This document shows, piece by piece, positions 19,278-28,404 of a stretch of 64,000 bases of DNA. The stretch lies in NCBI GenBank assembly GCA_900078375.1, contig FLQS01000023.1, forward strand, positions 1 to 64,000, written 5' to 3'. Source of the stretch: an uncultured Mycobacterium sp. (lineage in GTDB: Bacteria; Actinomycetota; Actinomycetes; Mycobacteriales; Mycobacteriaceae). The notes beneath the pieces were generated by a model. That model worked only from the letters and a program-made list of their open reading frames with translations. It had not been told where the DNA came from and did no database searches. The translations under genes and the position numbers were made by a program. Positions within the stretch are counted from its first letter, which is position 1, and the number at the start of each line of letters is the position of its first letter.

Positions 19278-20168
19278 CTACGACAGGGAGGCGTGGGCCA
19301 GGTGCTCCTCATCGGCACCGGGGCGGGCGCCCGGATGCAGCCAGTCCGCGATGTTGCGGACGTAGTCCTTGAAGACGACCAGCCGGGACGGGTCCTGGCG
19401 AATCTGCGTGCCGGGCGGCTCACTGACGAATGACGGTGCACCGCAGTCCAAATCCCAGTTGTAGTCGGCGAAGTGATGGAATGTCGATTCGGCTACCGCC
19501 CGCCCCATCGGGGTGCCGTCGGGCGCGGTCTCGCCATCGAGCACGACGGCGAGGTTGAAGTGGCGGCCACTGGAGCTGCTTCGGCCCTCCGCCACGACGG
19601 TGGCACAGGGGCCGTTGGCCGCGACGGCGCCTTCATGCGGATGCGCCGGGAACCACTCGATCCGCCCGCTGGTCGTACGCGTGGTGCGTAGCAGGGGGTG
19701 CACCGGCGCGAGCGCGAACACCGGCTGGTAGTCGCCGTTGGCGCCGGAGTGGTAGTTGGGCCACGAGATCGTCGGGGTGTCCTGGTCGTCGCAGAGGTGG
19801 CTCTGGTCGACGGCCGGGTCGGCAAACTCGTTGACCTGGCCCAAGGATCCGAGCCGAGTCAAGCAGCAGCCGAGGTCCTGGTGGTCGCGGGCGGTGAGCA
19901 CGCCGCCACCGCCAAGGCGAAACCGCATGATGGCCTCGGCTTCGGTATCGGTCAAGCCATCTCCGGTGTCGACGGCCATCAGCCACAGCTGATCGAAGCC
20001 CCACTCGTCGAGATGGCTGAGCACCGGATCGGCGGCCCGTCGTGCCCGGTTACGCGCGATCACGTCGTGCCCGGCGGCCCGCAGCTCGTCGGCGAGCAGC
20101 GAGAAGCGGGTGACGTCCCAGTCGTCGGGGTGTGCGGTGATCGTCGTCTGGAGCAGAATGCGTGACAT
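19278..20168 (-). CDS. ThuA / glutamine-amidotransferase-fold-like hypothetical protein
   Basis: Cytoplasmic protein of 296 aa with no signal. The N-terminus (RILLQTTITAHPDDWDVTRF, LADELRAAGHDVIAR, DQLWLMAVDTGDGLTDTEAE, GGGVLTARDHQDLG) looks like a class-I-amidotransferase-like or ThuA-like Rossmann fold used for trehalose-type or unknown sugars. The Cys-Cys at GCCLTRLG follows the fold's nucleophile-elbow region, but a catalytic triad is not clear. It sits six bases behind the cupin gene. Family assignment is tentative. Confidence 0.72.
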   Translation of the reverse strand: MSRILLQTTITAHPDDWDVTRFSLLADELRAAGHDVIARNRARRAADPVLSHLDEWGFDQLWLMAVDTGDGLTDTEAEAIMRFRLGGGGVLTARDHQDLGCCLTRLGSLGQVNEFADPAVDQSHLCDDQDTPTISWPNYHSGANGDYQPVFALAPVHPLLRTTRTTSGRIEWFPAHPHEGAVAANGPCATVVAEGRSSSSGRHFNLAVVLDGETAPDGTPMGRAVAESTFHHFADYNWDLDCGAPSFVSEPPGTQIRQDPSRLVVFKDYVRNIADWLHPGARPGADEEHLAHASLS

Positions 20169-20174
20169 CGGATT

Positions 20175-20603
20175 TCAGTCCCTTCCGGTGGCTGGCTGGG
20201 CCGGCACCCGCAGATGGCTGCGAGCGGCCAGTTCGTTCTCGTCGACCAGTTCGAGCATCGGCCGCCCCGGGACACACACCATCGTGACCACAAACCGGCT
20301 CTTGACGTCGTCGCGGTTGTTCGCGTCCGAGTAGTGGATGACGTCGCCGCCGGGCTCCCAGAACGCTTCGCCCGCGCGGATGACACGAGGCGGCTGCCCT
20401 TCGAGTTCAAACAGCATCTCGCCTTCGAGCATGTAGCCGAACGCAGGTCCGCTCGGATGACGGTGCGGCGGGGCGCCGGCGCTGCCCGGCGGGTATTCGA
20501 TGACGACGGTCATCACGTCGGCCCCGTCCGGGATGAACGGCGGGTGCACTTCCTGCACGACGGTCAAGGCTTTTTCCCACTGTGCATCATAGGTTTTCGA
20601 CAT
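20175..20603 (-). CDS. Cupin-domain protein
   Basis: Small beta-barrel protein (142 aa) with a full cupin signature: motif 1 PPHRHPSGPAFGYMLEGEML, with two His and a later Glu as likely metal ligands, and motif 2 EPGGDVIHYSDAN. Probably a metal-binding dioxygenase, isomerase or sensor-like protein. Seventeen bases separate it from the SDR gene upstream and six from the ThuA-like gene downstream, so it belongs to the sigma-factor operon. Confidence 0.87.
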   Translation of the reverse strand: MSKTYDAQWEKALTVVQEVHPPFIPDGADVMTVVIEYPPGSAGAPPHRHPSGPAFGYMLEGEMLFELEGQPPRVIRAGEAFWEPGGDVIHYSDANNRDDVKSRFVVTMVCVPGRPMLELVDENELAARSHLRVPAQPATGRD

Positions 20604-20620
20604 GTTTCTTCTCCTTTGGG

Positions 20621-21358
20621 TCAGACGGCGGTTCCGCCGCCGTCGGCGTGCAGGGTCGAACCGGTGATGAAGCTCGAGCGCGGTGAGACGAGAAACAGCA
20701 CTGCGTGGGCAATCTCGTCGGGATCGGCGGTGCGGCCGAGTGGAAGAGCCCGGCCGAGTTGCTCATTGGTGTCGCCCCACTGCGCCTGGACGCCTTCGGT
20801 TTTGGTGGGTCCGGGCGCGACACTGTTGACCCGTACTCCGTACGGGCCGAACTCGGCAGCCCACGAACGGGTCAGCGATTCGACCGCGGCCTTGGAGGCG
20901 CCGTACGTAGACGCCGCAGCAACTCCCTTGGACGCGACCATGGACGTGACGTTGACGATGCTGCCCCGCCGCCGCGCCAGCATCCCTGGAACCAGCCCCG
21001 CGGTCAGGAAGTACGTGCCGCGCACGTTGGTGTCGAACGTGGTCTCGAAGCTCGCGATGTCCTGTTCGACCATCAACGCACCCGGAAAGCTCGCAGCGTT
21101 GTTGACCAGGATGTCGACATCGCCCGCCTGGTCCACCAGCGCCGTCACCGAGTCGACGTCCGACAGATCTGCCGGGATGAACTGCGCCCTACCCGGGATT
21201 CGGTCGAGTGCGGACCGGCCGCGCTCAGGGTCACGGCCAGTCACAATCACCGCAGCGCCGGCGGAGGCCAGCAGCCGCGCGCAGGCCAATCCGATGCCAG
21301 CGGTGCCGCCGGTGATCACCGCGGTCTGGCCACTCAGTTCCATCGCGGTGCCGGTCAT
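20621..21358 (-). CDS. SDR-family oxidoreductase
   Basis: Classical short-chain dehydrogenase (245 aa): AVITGGTAGIGLACARLLAS for NAD(P), DILVNNAAS, catalytic Y-x-x-x-K in STYGASKAAVESLTRSWA, and FITGSTLHADGGGTAV at the end. Its ATG overlaps the stop of the ECF sigma gene by four bases, so sigma factor and dehydrogenase are co-translated. The substrate is unknown. Confidence 0.9.
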   Translation of the reverse strand: MTGTAMELSGQTAVITGGTAGIGLACARLLASAGAAVIVTGRDPERGRSALDRIPGRAQFIPADLSDVDSVTALVDQAGDVDILVNNAASFPGALMVEQDIASFETTFDTNVRGTYFLTAGLVPGMLARRRGSIVNVTSMVASKGVAAASTYGASKAAVESLTRSWAAEFGPYGVRVNSVAPGPTKTEGVQAQWGDTNEQLGRALPLGRTADPDEIAHAVLFLVSPRSSFITGSTLHADGGGTAV

Positions 21359-21909
21359 GCGATTTGGGCGACTGGTGCGTGTGCGGACTCGGCGAGGGCG
21401 ATGCGCAGCCGCTGCCTGCCCCGGGACACCCGTGACATGACGGTCCCGCGCGGCACGTTGAGAATCCTCGCGGTCTCGGCGAAGGTGTGGCCCTGCACCT
21501 CGGCGTAGAACAGTGCGGTGCGGAAGTCCGCAGGCAAGGTAGCCATCGCCGACCTCAGCTCGTGGTCGGGCAGCCTGGTCAACGCCTCGGCCTCAGCTGA
21601 GCGCGACGCGGTGGACATGCGGGCCGCGCTGCTGGCCAGATCGCCCTCGGCGACGTCGTCGACCGGTACCTCTAAAGGCCGGCGCTGCTTGGCGCGATAG
21701 GTGCTCACCCAGCGGTTGTAGAGAATCCGGTACAGCCAGGCCTTGAAGTCGGTGCCGTCGGCGAAGGTGTGATAGCCCATGAACGCGTGCAGCAGCGTGT
21801 CCTGCACGAGGTCCTCGGCGTCCGCGGTGGTCTTGGTCAATCCTCTGGCTCGGCGCAGCAAGGCGTCGAACAGGGGTTGTGCGTCCTGGGCGAATCGTTC
21901 GGCGGTCAT
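21355..21909 (-). CDS. ECF sigma factor, SigH/SigR-like
   Basis: RNA polymerase sigma-70 family protein of the extracytoplasmic-function type (184 aa). Region 2: LTKTTADAEDLVQDTLLHAF and TDFKAWLYRILYNRWVSTYR. Region 4: LPADFRTALFYAEVQGHTFA followed by ARILNVPRGTVMSRVSRGRQ. The sequence follows the M. tuberculosis SigH pattern, but there is no adjacent anti-sigma gene of the HXXXCXXC zinc type. It heads an operon with SDR, cupin, ThuA-like and VOC genes, so it may direct RNA polymerase to its own metabolic operon. How it is held inactive is not visible. Confidence 0.9.
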   Translation of the reverse strand: MTAERFAQDAQPLFDALLRRARGLTKTTADAEDLVQDTLLHAFMGYHTFADGTDFKAWLYRILYNRWVSTYRAKQRRPLEVPVDDVAEGDLASSAARMSTASRSAEAEALTRLPDHELRSAMATLPADFRTALFYAEVQGHTFAETARILNVPRGTVMSRVSRGRQRLRIALAESAHAPVAQIA

Positions 21910-21987
21910 GAAATCAGCCTCGCGGCCGCACGCTGGAACCGAACCCTTGAAAACCCGTAGTCCGTAGTGCCACGCCCGTGGTCGGGT

Positions 21988-22641
21988 CTACTCCGGCCAG
22001 CTGTTGCCGAGGATGAGGTCGACGAAGTCTTCGCGGACGAACGAGCTATCGAAATGCTGCAGAACGTCGGCGTTCATGGTGCCGAACGTGCTGGCCGGCC
22101 GGTTCTTCATCCCGTCGTCGAAGGCGTGCAGGATGCGGTTCTTGAAATCGGGCCGCGGATGGGCGGCGACGACAGACGCGATCACCTCGGGATCGAGGTC
22201 GGCACGGCCGATGCCGAGGACGTCGGTCTCGACGCCCGCGGTGACCAGTGCGGTCTCGGGCTCCAGGAACTCGGGCACCCCCGGGGTGGTGTGCAGGGCA
22301 ATGCCCAGCCACACCTTGCGGGCAGCGGCCTCGTCGACCCCGCGCTGCAGCAGGAAGTCGCGGGCCGCGTTCGCGCCGTCGACCTCGAAGCGCAGCGTGG
22401 ACGAGTTCCGATACGGTTCGGTCAGCCCGAGGTCGTGGAACATCGCCCCGACGTAGAGCAGCTCGAGGTCCGGCTGTAGGCCGCGCCGGTGACCCTGCAA
22501 TGCCCCGAACAGGAACACCCGACGAGAGTGGTGGAACAGCAGGTCGTCCTCGGCGTCGCGGATGAACTCGGTGACGTCGCGGACCAGTGGGGTGTCGGGA
22601 ATTTCGATCCCGGCGATGGTGTGGTCTGTCTTGGTGGTCAT
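21988..22641 (-). CDS. HD-domain protein, cyanamide-hydratase-like
   Basis: Metal-dependent HD-superfamily protein (217 aa). The H...HD...D layout is visible: LLFHHSRRVFLFGAL, then LLYVGAMFHDLGLT with the HD doublet, GIALHTTPGVPEF and a later DVLGIGRADLDPEVIASVV. The pattern resembles the cyanamide hydratase (DDI2-type) group, which adds water to a nitrile-like substrate; a phosphohydrolase is the alternative. The ATG at 22641 has AGGAGG ideally placed. It is divergent from a GlxA-type regulator 102 bases away. Confidence 0.85.
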   Translation of the reverse strand: MTTKTDHTIAGIEIPDTPLVRDVTEFIRDAEDDLLFHHSRRVFLFGALQGHRRGLQPDLELLYVGAMFHDLGLTEPYRNSSTLRFEVDGANAARDFLLQRGVDEAAARKVWLGIALHTTPGVPEFLEPETALVTAGVETDVLGIGRADLDPEVIASVVAAHPRPDFKNRILHAFDDGMKNRPASTFGTMNADVLQHFDSSFVREDFVDLILGNSWPE

Positions 22642-22743
22642 GGCGCCTCCTTGGTTGTCGGTAATGCCAGAGTGCGCCGTCGAGCCGCAGCGCGGTGGTG
22701 TCTGTTCAGCCACGTTTCCCTCAGAAAGCGACACAATGGCTGG

Positions 22744-23709
22744 GTGTCCAATCCACGCCTCGTGGTCATCGTGGTCTTCGACGGAGTCAAGCTCCTGGAC
22801 GCGGCAGGCCCGGCGGAGGTCTTCGCAGAGGCGAACCGCTTCGGTGCCGACTACCGACTGGCCGTCGCTTCGACCGACGGCTGTGACGTCACCACCTCGA
22901 CCGGTATCAAATTCGCGGTGACTCAGACGATTTCGGCGATCGCGGCAGCGGATACGGTGGTGGTGGCCGGCGGAGATGTCCTGGTGGGCCGTGCGATCGA
23001 CCCGGACCTGGTTGCCGCACTCGAGTCGATTCAGGGCCGGACCCGGCGACTGGCCTCGGTGTGCACCGGGTCGTTCATCCTGGCCAAGGCCGGCTTGCTC
23101 GACGGGCGGCGGGCCACGACGCACTGGCGACATGCGCGGCTGCTTGCCCGTGCCTTTCCGGATGTCTGCGTCGAACCGGACGCCATCTTCGTCCGGGATG
23201 GCAATGTCTTCACCTCCGCGGGGGTGTCCTCGGGCATCGATCTGGCCCTGGCACTGGTCGAGATGGATTACGGCAGTGAACTGGTCCGCGAAGTGGCCCG
23301 CTCACTGGTGGTCTACCTCAAACGGTCTGGGGGACAATCCCAGTTCTCGGTGCTCGTCGAGGCGGATCCGGCACCGAGCTCACCGCTGCGACCGGTCACC
23401 GACGCGATCGCCACCGATCCGGCCGGTGAGCACAGCGTGAAACGTCTTGCCGCCCTTGCGTCTCTGAGCACGCGCCAGCTCACCCGGCTGTTCCAATCGG
23501 AATTGGGTACCACTCCGGCCCACTACGTGGAGGCGGTGCGCATCGACGTAGCCCGTGCCGCACTCGATGCCGGACGCAGTGTCGCCGAGACAGCGCGACT
23601 GGCCGGCTTCGGCAGCCCGGAAACGCTACGGCGGGTATTCACCAACCATTTCGGACTGTCTCCGAAGGCGTATCGCGACCGATTCCACACCGCGGCACGC
23701 AGCATCTAG
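22744..23709 (+). CDS. GlxA-family AraC-type transcriptional regulator
   Basis: Regulator of 321 aa with an N-terminal DJ-1/PfpI (class-I amidotransferase-like) domain (VVFDGVKLLDAAGPAEVFAE, SVCTGSFILAKAGLLDGRRA, ATTHWRHA) and a C-terminal AraC helix-turn-helix (LAALASLSTRQLTRLFQSEL, ARLAGFGSPETLRRVF). The GTG at 22744 directly precedes the family N-terminus. It probably controls the divergent HD-domain gene; the ligand is unknown. It ends against a short repeat array that separates it from a convergent LuxR gene. Confidence 0.9.
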   Translation: MSNPRLVVIVVFDGVKLLDAAGPAEVFAEANRFGADYRLAVASTDGCDVTTSTGIKFAVTQTISAIAAADTVVVAGGDVLVGRAIDPDLVAALESIQGRTRRLASVCTGSFILAKAGLLDGRRATTHWRHARLLARAFPDVCVEPDAIFVRDGNVFTSAGVSSGIDLALALVEMDYGSELVREVARSLVVYLKRSGGQSQFSVLVEADPAPSSPLRPVTDAIATDPAGEHSVKRLAALASLSTRQLTRLFQSELGTTPAHYVEAVRIDVARAALDAGRSVAETARLAGFGSPETLRRVFTNHFGLSPKAYRDRFHTAARSI

Positions 23710-23811
23710 ATCCGGCGGGCTGGGGCCCCCACCGAAGGCTAGGGGCAGAGCGAAGCGACCCGGGGAAAACTAGATCCGGCGGGCAGGAGCGAAGCGACCC
23801 GGGGAAAACTA
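23706..23811. repeat. Two-copy direct repeat between convergent genes
   Basis: CTAGATCCGGCGGGC occurs at 23706-23720 and 23770-23784, and GAGCGAAGCGACCCGGGG plus AAAACTA at 23748-23772 and 23787-23811. Copy 1 has a 27-base insert between the two halves; copy 2 has two bases. The repeats fill the gap between the GlxA stop and the LuxR stop. No transposase is present. Confidence 0.8.
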
Positions 23812-26613
23812 ACTGGCCCAGGACATCGCGCGCAGCTGCCTGCGCGACGTGATGCCGAGCTTGGCGAACACCTTGCGCAGATGCCATTCGACGGTGTGCG
23901 AGCTGATGAACAGCTGCGCGCCGATCTCCTGGTTTGTCAGGCCCTCACCAGCCAGCCGTGCGATCTGCGCCTCCTGGGCTGTGAGCTCACCACCGGAACT
24001 CGGCTGCTGCGCGCGCACCTTCTCCCCGGTGGCCGCCAGCTCCCGGCGGGCACGCTCAGCGAACGCGTGCGCACCCATCCGGGTGAACATCTCGTGGGCC
24101 GCGGTGAGGTGCCGCCGGGCATCGGCGCGGCGCAGCACCCGCCGCAACCACTCCCCGTACACCAGGTGCGCGCGGGCCTGATGCACGGTGATCGTGGTGT
24201 GCCCCAACCGTTCGATGGCTTCGGTGAACAGGGCATCGGCTGCGTCGTCGTCGGCCAACATCGCCTGGGCACTGGCCAGCGCACCCAGGCCCCAGTCGGT
24301 ACCGCTCGCTCCCGCGCGCTCGGCGAGCTTCTCCACCGCGGCAGCCGCCGTGTCCCGTTCGCCGCTGCGCGCTGCCGCTTCCACCAGTTCGTAGAGACAC
24401 CAGCCGTAGAAACCGATGTCCTCGTATTCGCAGACGGTGCGGGCGGCTGCGAGCGCATCCTCGTAGCGGGCTAGCCCGTTGTAGAGCACGGCGGCGGCGT
24501 ATCCGGTCACCCCGATGACGCGGCCCTCACCCCGGCTGATGCCATCGGCCCTGGTCGCCTCGATCAACCTGGCGGCCTCGGTCTCGTTCCCCTGCCACGC
24601 GGTGAGCATCAGCGCGTGATACTTGACGGCCGTAGAGTGCTCGGTCGCCGCGGTGATGGCGTTTGCCTCTTCGACAAGGTTTCTGGCAGTGCGGAATTCA
24701 CCGGCCACCAAGTGAACGCCCGCCTGGTAGACCAGAGCGCGGGGCAAGATTGCCAGGGCGCCGGCGTTGCGTGCGGCCCGGACCGAGGCCGCGGCCAGCT
24801 CACTCACGATCGTCTGGTCCCACAGTTCGTGCGCCGCCGATTCTTGCAGAATCGGGAAGGCCGGAACCATCCACCGCAGCACGTTGCGCTCATCAGCGGC
24901 AGCCAAGGCGCGCATGTGGTCCAACCCCATGCGCAGCGGATCCGAGCCCGCGCTCACCCCCTGGGTGATGCGTTCGGCGATCCCCTTGAGTAGGAAGTCC
25001 ACCGCGCGAGACAGTTCCGATTCCCGGCCCAATGCCGTCAGCGCGGCCTCGGCGGCGCGGTTCAGCGCGTCCGGTTCGCCAAGTCGTCCGGCATACAACA
25101 GCGCCGCAAGCGCCTCGAGATAGCTCTCCCGGGACGCGTAGTCGTCCAGATTCTCCAGTCGCCGAGCGGCGGCGAGCAAGGACTGGGCGGTGTCGCGCAC
25201 GGCTGGCGCCCCGGCCTCACCTGATCGACCGCGGACGAAATCCATTTGCGCGCGCATGCGTGCCACCTGCGCCTGCTGTAGCTCGGTCAGCGGCCCCCGC
25301 TCAGCCAGATCGAGCAGCTCGCGCGCTGCCGCCGGGGCCGCGGCATCTCGCTTGGCTTGGGCGGCGGTCAAAGCCCGTGCACCTCGAAGATCGGGATCAG
25401 CGGTCAGGATCGTGGCCCGCTCGAGGAACGCCGCCGCCGCGGCGACACCACCGCGGCCCTGGGCCCGGGCCGCCGAACTCTCCAGCTCCGCAGCCACCGC
25501 ATCGTCAGGAGCGGCCGCTGCGTTGGCGGCGTGCCAGGCCCGCCGGTCGGGATCGGCTTGCGGATCGGTGGCCTCGGCCAGCGCCCGGTGGATGTCTCGG
25601 CGGTCGGTCAGGTCGGCAGCGCGATAGGCAGCCGACCGCAGCAATGGATGCCGGAACCGCATTCGCGGCCCGAATTCGATCACCCCGGCGGCTTCGGCCG
25701 GGGCCAGCGCGTCGACCGGGATGCCCAGCACCGCCGCCGCCCGCAGGAACAGCGCCGCGTCACCCACCGGTTCGGCCGCCGCCACGAGCAGCAGCCGCCG
25801 GGTCGGGTCCGGAAGCGCCCGGATACGTCGCACATAGCTGGTCTCGATGGCACCCGGTGACGACGCCGACCCCGACAGCCAGAATCCGCCGGCCAGCTCG
25901 GTGCTCGACACATTGCGCGGGACCTCAAGCAAGGCAAGGGGATTACCGCGGGTTTCGGCGACGATCCGGTCGCGCACCGGTGGGTCGATACCGCCGAGCA
26001 GCACCGATTCCAGCAGTTCGCGCGCATCGCCGTCGGACAGCCCGCGAACCGTCAGCTCCGGCAGGCCGGCCAGCACCTCAGCACCGTCGTCTCGGGCGGC
26101 GAACACCAGGGCGATCGGCTCGGCTAGCAGGCGTCGCGCGACAAAGCCGAGGGTCTGCAACGACACCTGATCGAGCCATTGCGCGTCGTCGATCACACAC
26201 AGCAGGGGCTGATGTCGCGCCGCGGTCTCCATCAGGCTCAGTACTGCCAGGCCGACCAGAAACCGGTCCGGGGCGTCCCCCACCCCGCGCCCGAAGGCGA
26301 TCTCCAGCGCATCGCGTTGAGGGGCGGGTAGCTCACCCAGATGCTCCATCAGCGGCGCGCACAATTGTTGCAGCCCGGCGAAAGCGAGTTCCATGTCGGA
26401 TTGCACCCCGGCGACCTGAAGGACGCGGAACACCGAGGCCTGCTGCGTCAGGTGGCCGAGCAAAGCGGTCTTGCCGACCCCCGCCTCGCCGCGCAGCACC
26501 AGCACCTGTGAGTCGCCGGCCGTGACGGCGTCGATCACGCCGTGCAGCGTGCGGCACTCAGCGGCCCGGCCGCGCAGTTGCACACCTGCACCGTCATTCG
26601 AGATAGGCACCAC
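23809..26613 (-). CDS. Large LuxR-family (LAL/MalT-like) ATP-binding regulator
   Basis: Transcriptional activator of about 934 aa. N-terminal AAA/STAND ATPase: LRGRAAECRTLHG, Walker A LRGEAGVGKTALLGHL, Walker B LLCVIDDAQWLD. A long TPR-like helical middle follows. C-terminal LuxR helix-turn-helix: LTAQEAQIARLAGEGLTNQE, then SSHTVEWHLRKVFAKLGITS. Known members sense an inducer through the STAND/TPR part. The start at GTG 26613 (a GGGGG tract upstream) was chosen because longer frames enter the next gene; 26610 is an alternative. It follows the NAD(P)-binding gene by 76 bases on the same strand. Confidence 0.9.
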   Translation of the reverse strand: MVPISNDGAGVQLRGRAAECRTLHGVIDAVTAGDSQVLVLRGEAGVGKTALLGHLTQQASVFRVLQVAGVQSDMELAFAGLQQLCAPLMEHLGELPAPQRDALEIAFGRGVGDAPDRFLVGLAVLSLMETAARHQPLLCVIDDAQWLDQVSLQTLGFVARRLLAEPIALVFAARDDGAEVLAGLPELTVRGLSDGDARELLESVLLGGIDPPVRDRIVAETRGNPLALLEVPRNVSSTELAGGFWLSGSASSPGAIETSYVRRIRALPDPTRRLLLVAAAEPVGDAALFLRAAAVLGIPVDALAPAEAAGVIEFGPRMRFRHPLLRSAAYRAADLTDRRDIHRALAEATDPQADPDRRAWHAANAAAAPDDAVAAELESSAARAQGRGGVAAAAAFLERATILTADPDLRGARALTAAQAKRDAAAPAAARELLDLAERGPLTELQQAQVARMRAQMDFVRGRSGEAGAPAVRDTAQSLLAAARRLENLDDYASRESYLEALAALLYAGRLGEPDALNRAAEAALTALGRESELSRAVDFLLKGIAERITQGVSAGSDPLRMGLDHMRALAAADERNVLRWMVPAFPILQESAAHELWDQTIVSELAAASVRAARNAGALAILPRALVYQAGVHLVAGEFRTARNLVEEANAITAATEHSTAVKYHALMLTAWQGNETEAARLIEATRADGISRGEGRVIGVTGYAAAVLYNGLARYEDALAAARTVCEYEDIGFYGWCLYELVEAAARSGERDTAAAAVEKLAERAGASGTDWGLGALASAQAMLADDDAADALFTEAIERLGHTTITVHQARAHLVYGEWLRRVLRRADARRHLTAAHEMFTRMGAHAFAERARRELAATGEKVRAQQPSSGGELTAQEAQIARLAGEGLTNQEIGAQLFISSHTVEWHLRKVFAKLGITSRRQLRAMSWAS

Positions 26614-26689
26614 CGTCTGCCCCCAGCGGAGCTCACCAGATATTCCGAATCTGATCGTAGCCAGGGGCAGCGGGTGGACCGGCCGGGGC

Positions 26690-27445
26690 CTACGACTTAG
26701 CGGCCGCCTCCAGAATCCAATCCTCGAACCGAGTGTCGAACAGAGTGGCGCCCGGACCGGGAACGAGGGTGCGCTCGCCGATGTCGATGCCCCAGTACTG
26801 GGCGGCGGGATCGGCGACGACAGTGCGGCTGTCACCGCGGGCGACCAGTGCGGTCCGGATGAGGTCGGGAAGCAGAACCATGTCCGGGCCGCCGATCTCG
26901 GCGATGCCGTTCACCGGCTCGCCGACCGCGGCAATGGCGACCCCTTCGGCGACGTCGGCACCGGCCATCGGCTGGAAGTAGGCCGGCGGCAGGACCACGG
27001 TGTCGCCCACGGTCGCGGAGTCGGCCAGCGTGTTGAGGAACTCGAAGAACTGGGTGGCGTGCACGATCGAAAACGGGATCGGGCCTTCGCTGATCAGCTT
27101 CTCCTGCAGGAGCTTGGCCTGGAAGTACCCGCTCTGGGTGGCCAGCTCGGCGGTGCCCACCACGGACAGCGCGACATGGTGGCCGACGCCGGCGTTCTTC
27201 TCGGCGGTGAGCAGGTTCGTGGTGGCGGTGCGGAAGAACTCGATCGCCGAGTCGTCCAGCGCCGGGGAGTTGGAGACGTCGACGACGACGGAGGCACCCG
27301 CCAGCGCCTCGGCCAGCCCTTCACCGGTAATCGTGTTCACTCCCGTCGAGGGAGCCGCTGCGACGGCGTCGTGACCCCGGCTCGACAGTGCTTGCACCAG
27401 TTTCGACCCCACCAGGCCGGTGCCACCGATTACGACGATTTTCAT
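26690..27445 (-). CDS. NAD(P)-binding SDR-like protein (NmrA-type)
   Basis: Atypical short-chain dehydrogenase (251 aa): MKIVVIGGTGLVGSKLVQAL gives the GxxGxxG nucleotide site and AGASVVVDVSNSPALDD the next strand, but there is no classical Y-x-x-x-K. This suits the NmrA/atypical SDR group, which includes NAD(P)H sensors and quinone reductases. AAAGGG lies upstream of the ATG. It may form one transcript with the large LuxR gene downstream and could supply or sense its signal; this is inference. Confidence 0.85.
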   Translation of the reverse strand: MKIVVIGGTGLVGSKLVQALSSRGHDAVAAAPSTGVNTITGEGLAEALAGASVVVDVSNSPALDDSAIEFFRTATTNLLTAEKNAGVGHHVALSVVGTAELATQSGYFQAKLLQEKLISEGPIPFSIVHATQFFEFLNTLADSATVGDTVVLPPAYFQPMAGADVAEGVAIAAVGEPVNGIAEIGGPDMVLLPDLIRTALVARGDSRTVVADPAAQYWGIDIGERTLVPGPGATLFDTRFEDWILEAAAKS

Positions 27446-27526
27446 GATGAGCCCTTTCTGGCGTGCGGGAGCTGATCAGCTCCCTGACGGCCAGAACGGA
27501 TGGGTGCCTGCAAACTCATCCCGACG

Positions 27527-28348
27527 CTAGGCGGTGTGCGCGGTCAGCTGCCCCGACGGTGCCGGGTCGGCGGCGGCCACCAGGCTGTACAGCTGTGAGC
27601 CCCACGCGTGCGGACCACCGAAGGCCGGCGCATAGGCGGTGTGGATCGCGATGGCCGCGGGCGTCACCGCGCTGTCGGGGTCGTAGTCGCAGACCGGATC
27701 GCCGACATCGCAGACGCTGATGGTGCGGGTACCGATCGCGGGCGGCAGTGGCGCAGTGTTGGTCTTCGCGAGGAATGAGTGCTCCTGGGCGACGCCCTCG
27801 CCGCGGCCCTGGGTGGTGGCCGTCGACCCGAGCTTGACCGTGGTGTCGATCGGCAGACGGTCGCCGTCGGCGATCAGCAGCGCGGCCGCCAAATGCGGAT
27901 CGTCGGCGAGCTTGTAGAGGTTGCGGTGGACGATCATGGCGCCCTGCGAGTAACCGGCCAGGACCACCTTGCTGTCGGGGCAGCGTTCGGTGAACGCCTG
28001 GTACTGCTCGGCGGTCGCATCGGTGCCGTCACCGACGCTGCCGAGAAAACCGAGCCAACCGCTGATTCCACCCTCCAGCGGCACGGGTGCCGCGGGGTAT
28101 TGGACGGCCTCGGCGTCGATGGTGCGGCCGTCGGCTGCCAGCTGTGCCTTCAACTGTTGGTAGGACTGGTACACCACGGAGCCCATGCCGCCGTTGGCGG
28201 TCAGGCCCGCACCGTCACGTTGACCGGATCCCGCTGCGCCGATCCAGTGATAGTCGGCGCATCCTGGCGCTGCCGATGCGGTACCGGTGGCCAGCCCGGC
28301 CAACCCGATACCCGCCGCGAGCACGACCGATCCAACCCGCCCAATCAC
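27527..28348 (-). CDS. Secreted cutinase-family esterase
   Basis: Exported serine esterase (273 aa). A Sec signal with cleavage near GTASA-APG opens the protein. The nucleophile elbow VVLAGYSQGAMIVHRNL, the CDVGDPVCDYDPDS block with paired Cys and catalytic Asp, and IAIHTAYAPAF with the His are all in cutinase order. Mycobacterial relatives hydrolyse lipid esters or act on cell-wall lipids. GTG start at 28348. It stands between two unrelated genes and is probably expressed alone. Confidence 0.87.
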   Translation of the reverse strand: MIGRVGSVVLAAGIGLAGLATGTASAAPGCADYHWIGAAGSGQRDGAGLTANGGMGSVVYQSYQQLKAQLAADGRTIDAEAVQYPAAPVPLEGGISGWLGFLGSVGDGTDATAEQYQAFTERCPDSKVVLAGYSQGAMIVHRNLYKLADDPHLAAALLIADGDRLPIDTTVKLGSTATTQGRGEGVAQEHSFLAKTNTAPLPPAIGTRTISVCDVGDPVCDYDPDSAVTPAAIAIHTAYAPAFGGPHAWGSQLYSLVAAADPAPSGQLTAHTA

Positions 28349-28404
28349 AATGACTGTCCCTCCACGCTTGTCAGCAGGTAAATCGTCCGCAGAGCCTCAT
28401 CTCG

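Noticed and set aside
23706..23811. Repeat as insertion-sequence ends
   Set aside because: The copies are direct, not inverted, and there is no transposase or target duplication.
25032..26525. 497-codon plus-strand frame inside the LuxR gene
   Set aside because: Arg/Pro/Ala-only composition; antisense to a LuxR gene with Walker and HTH motifs.
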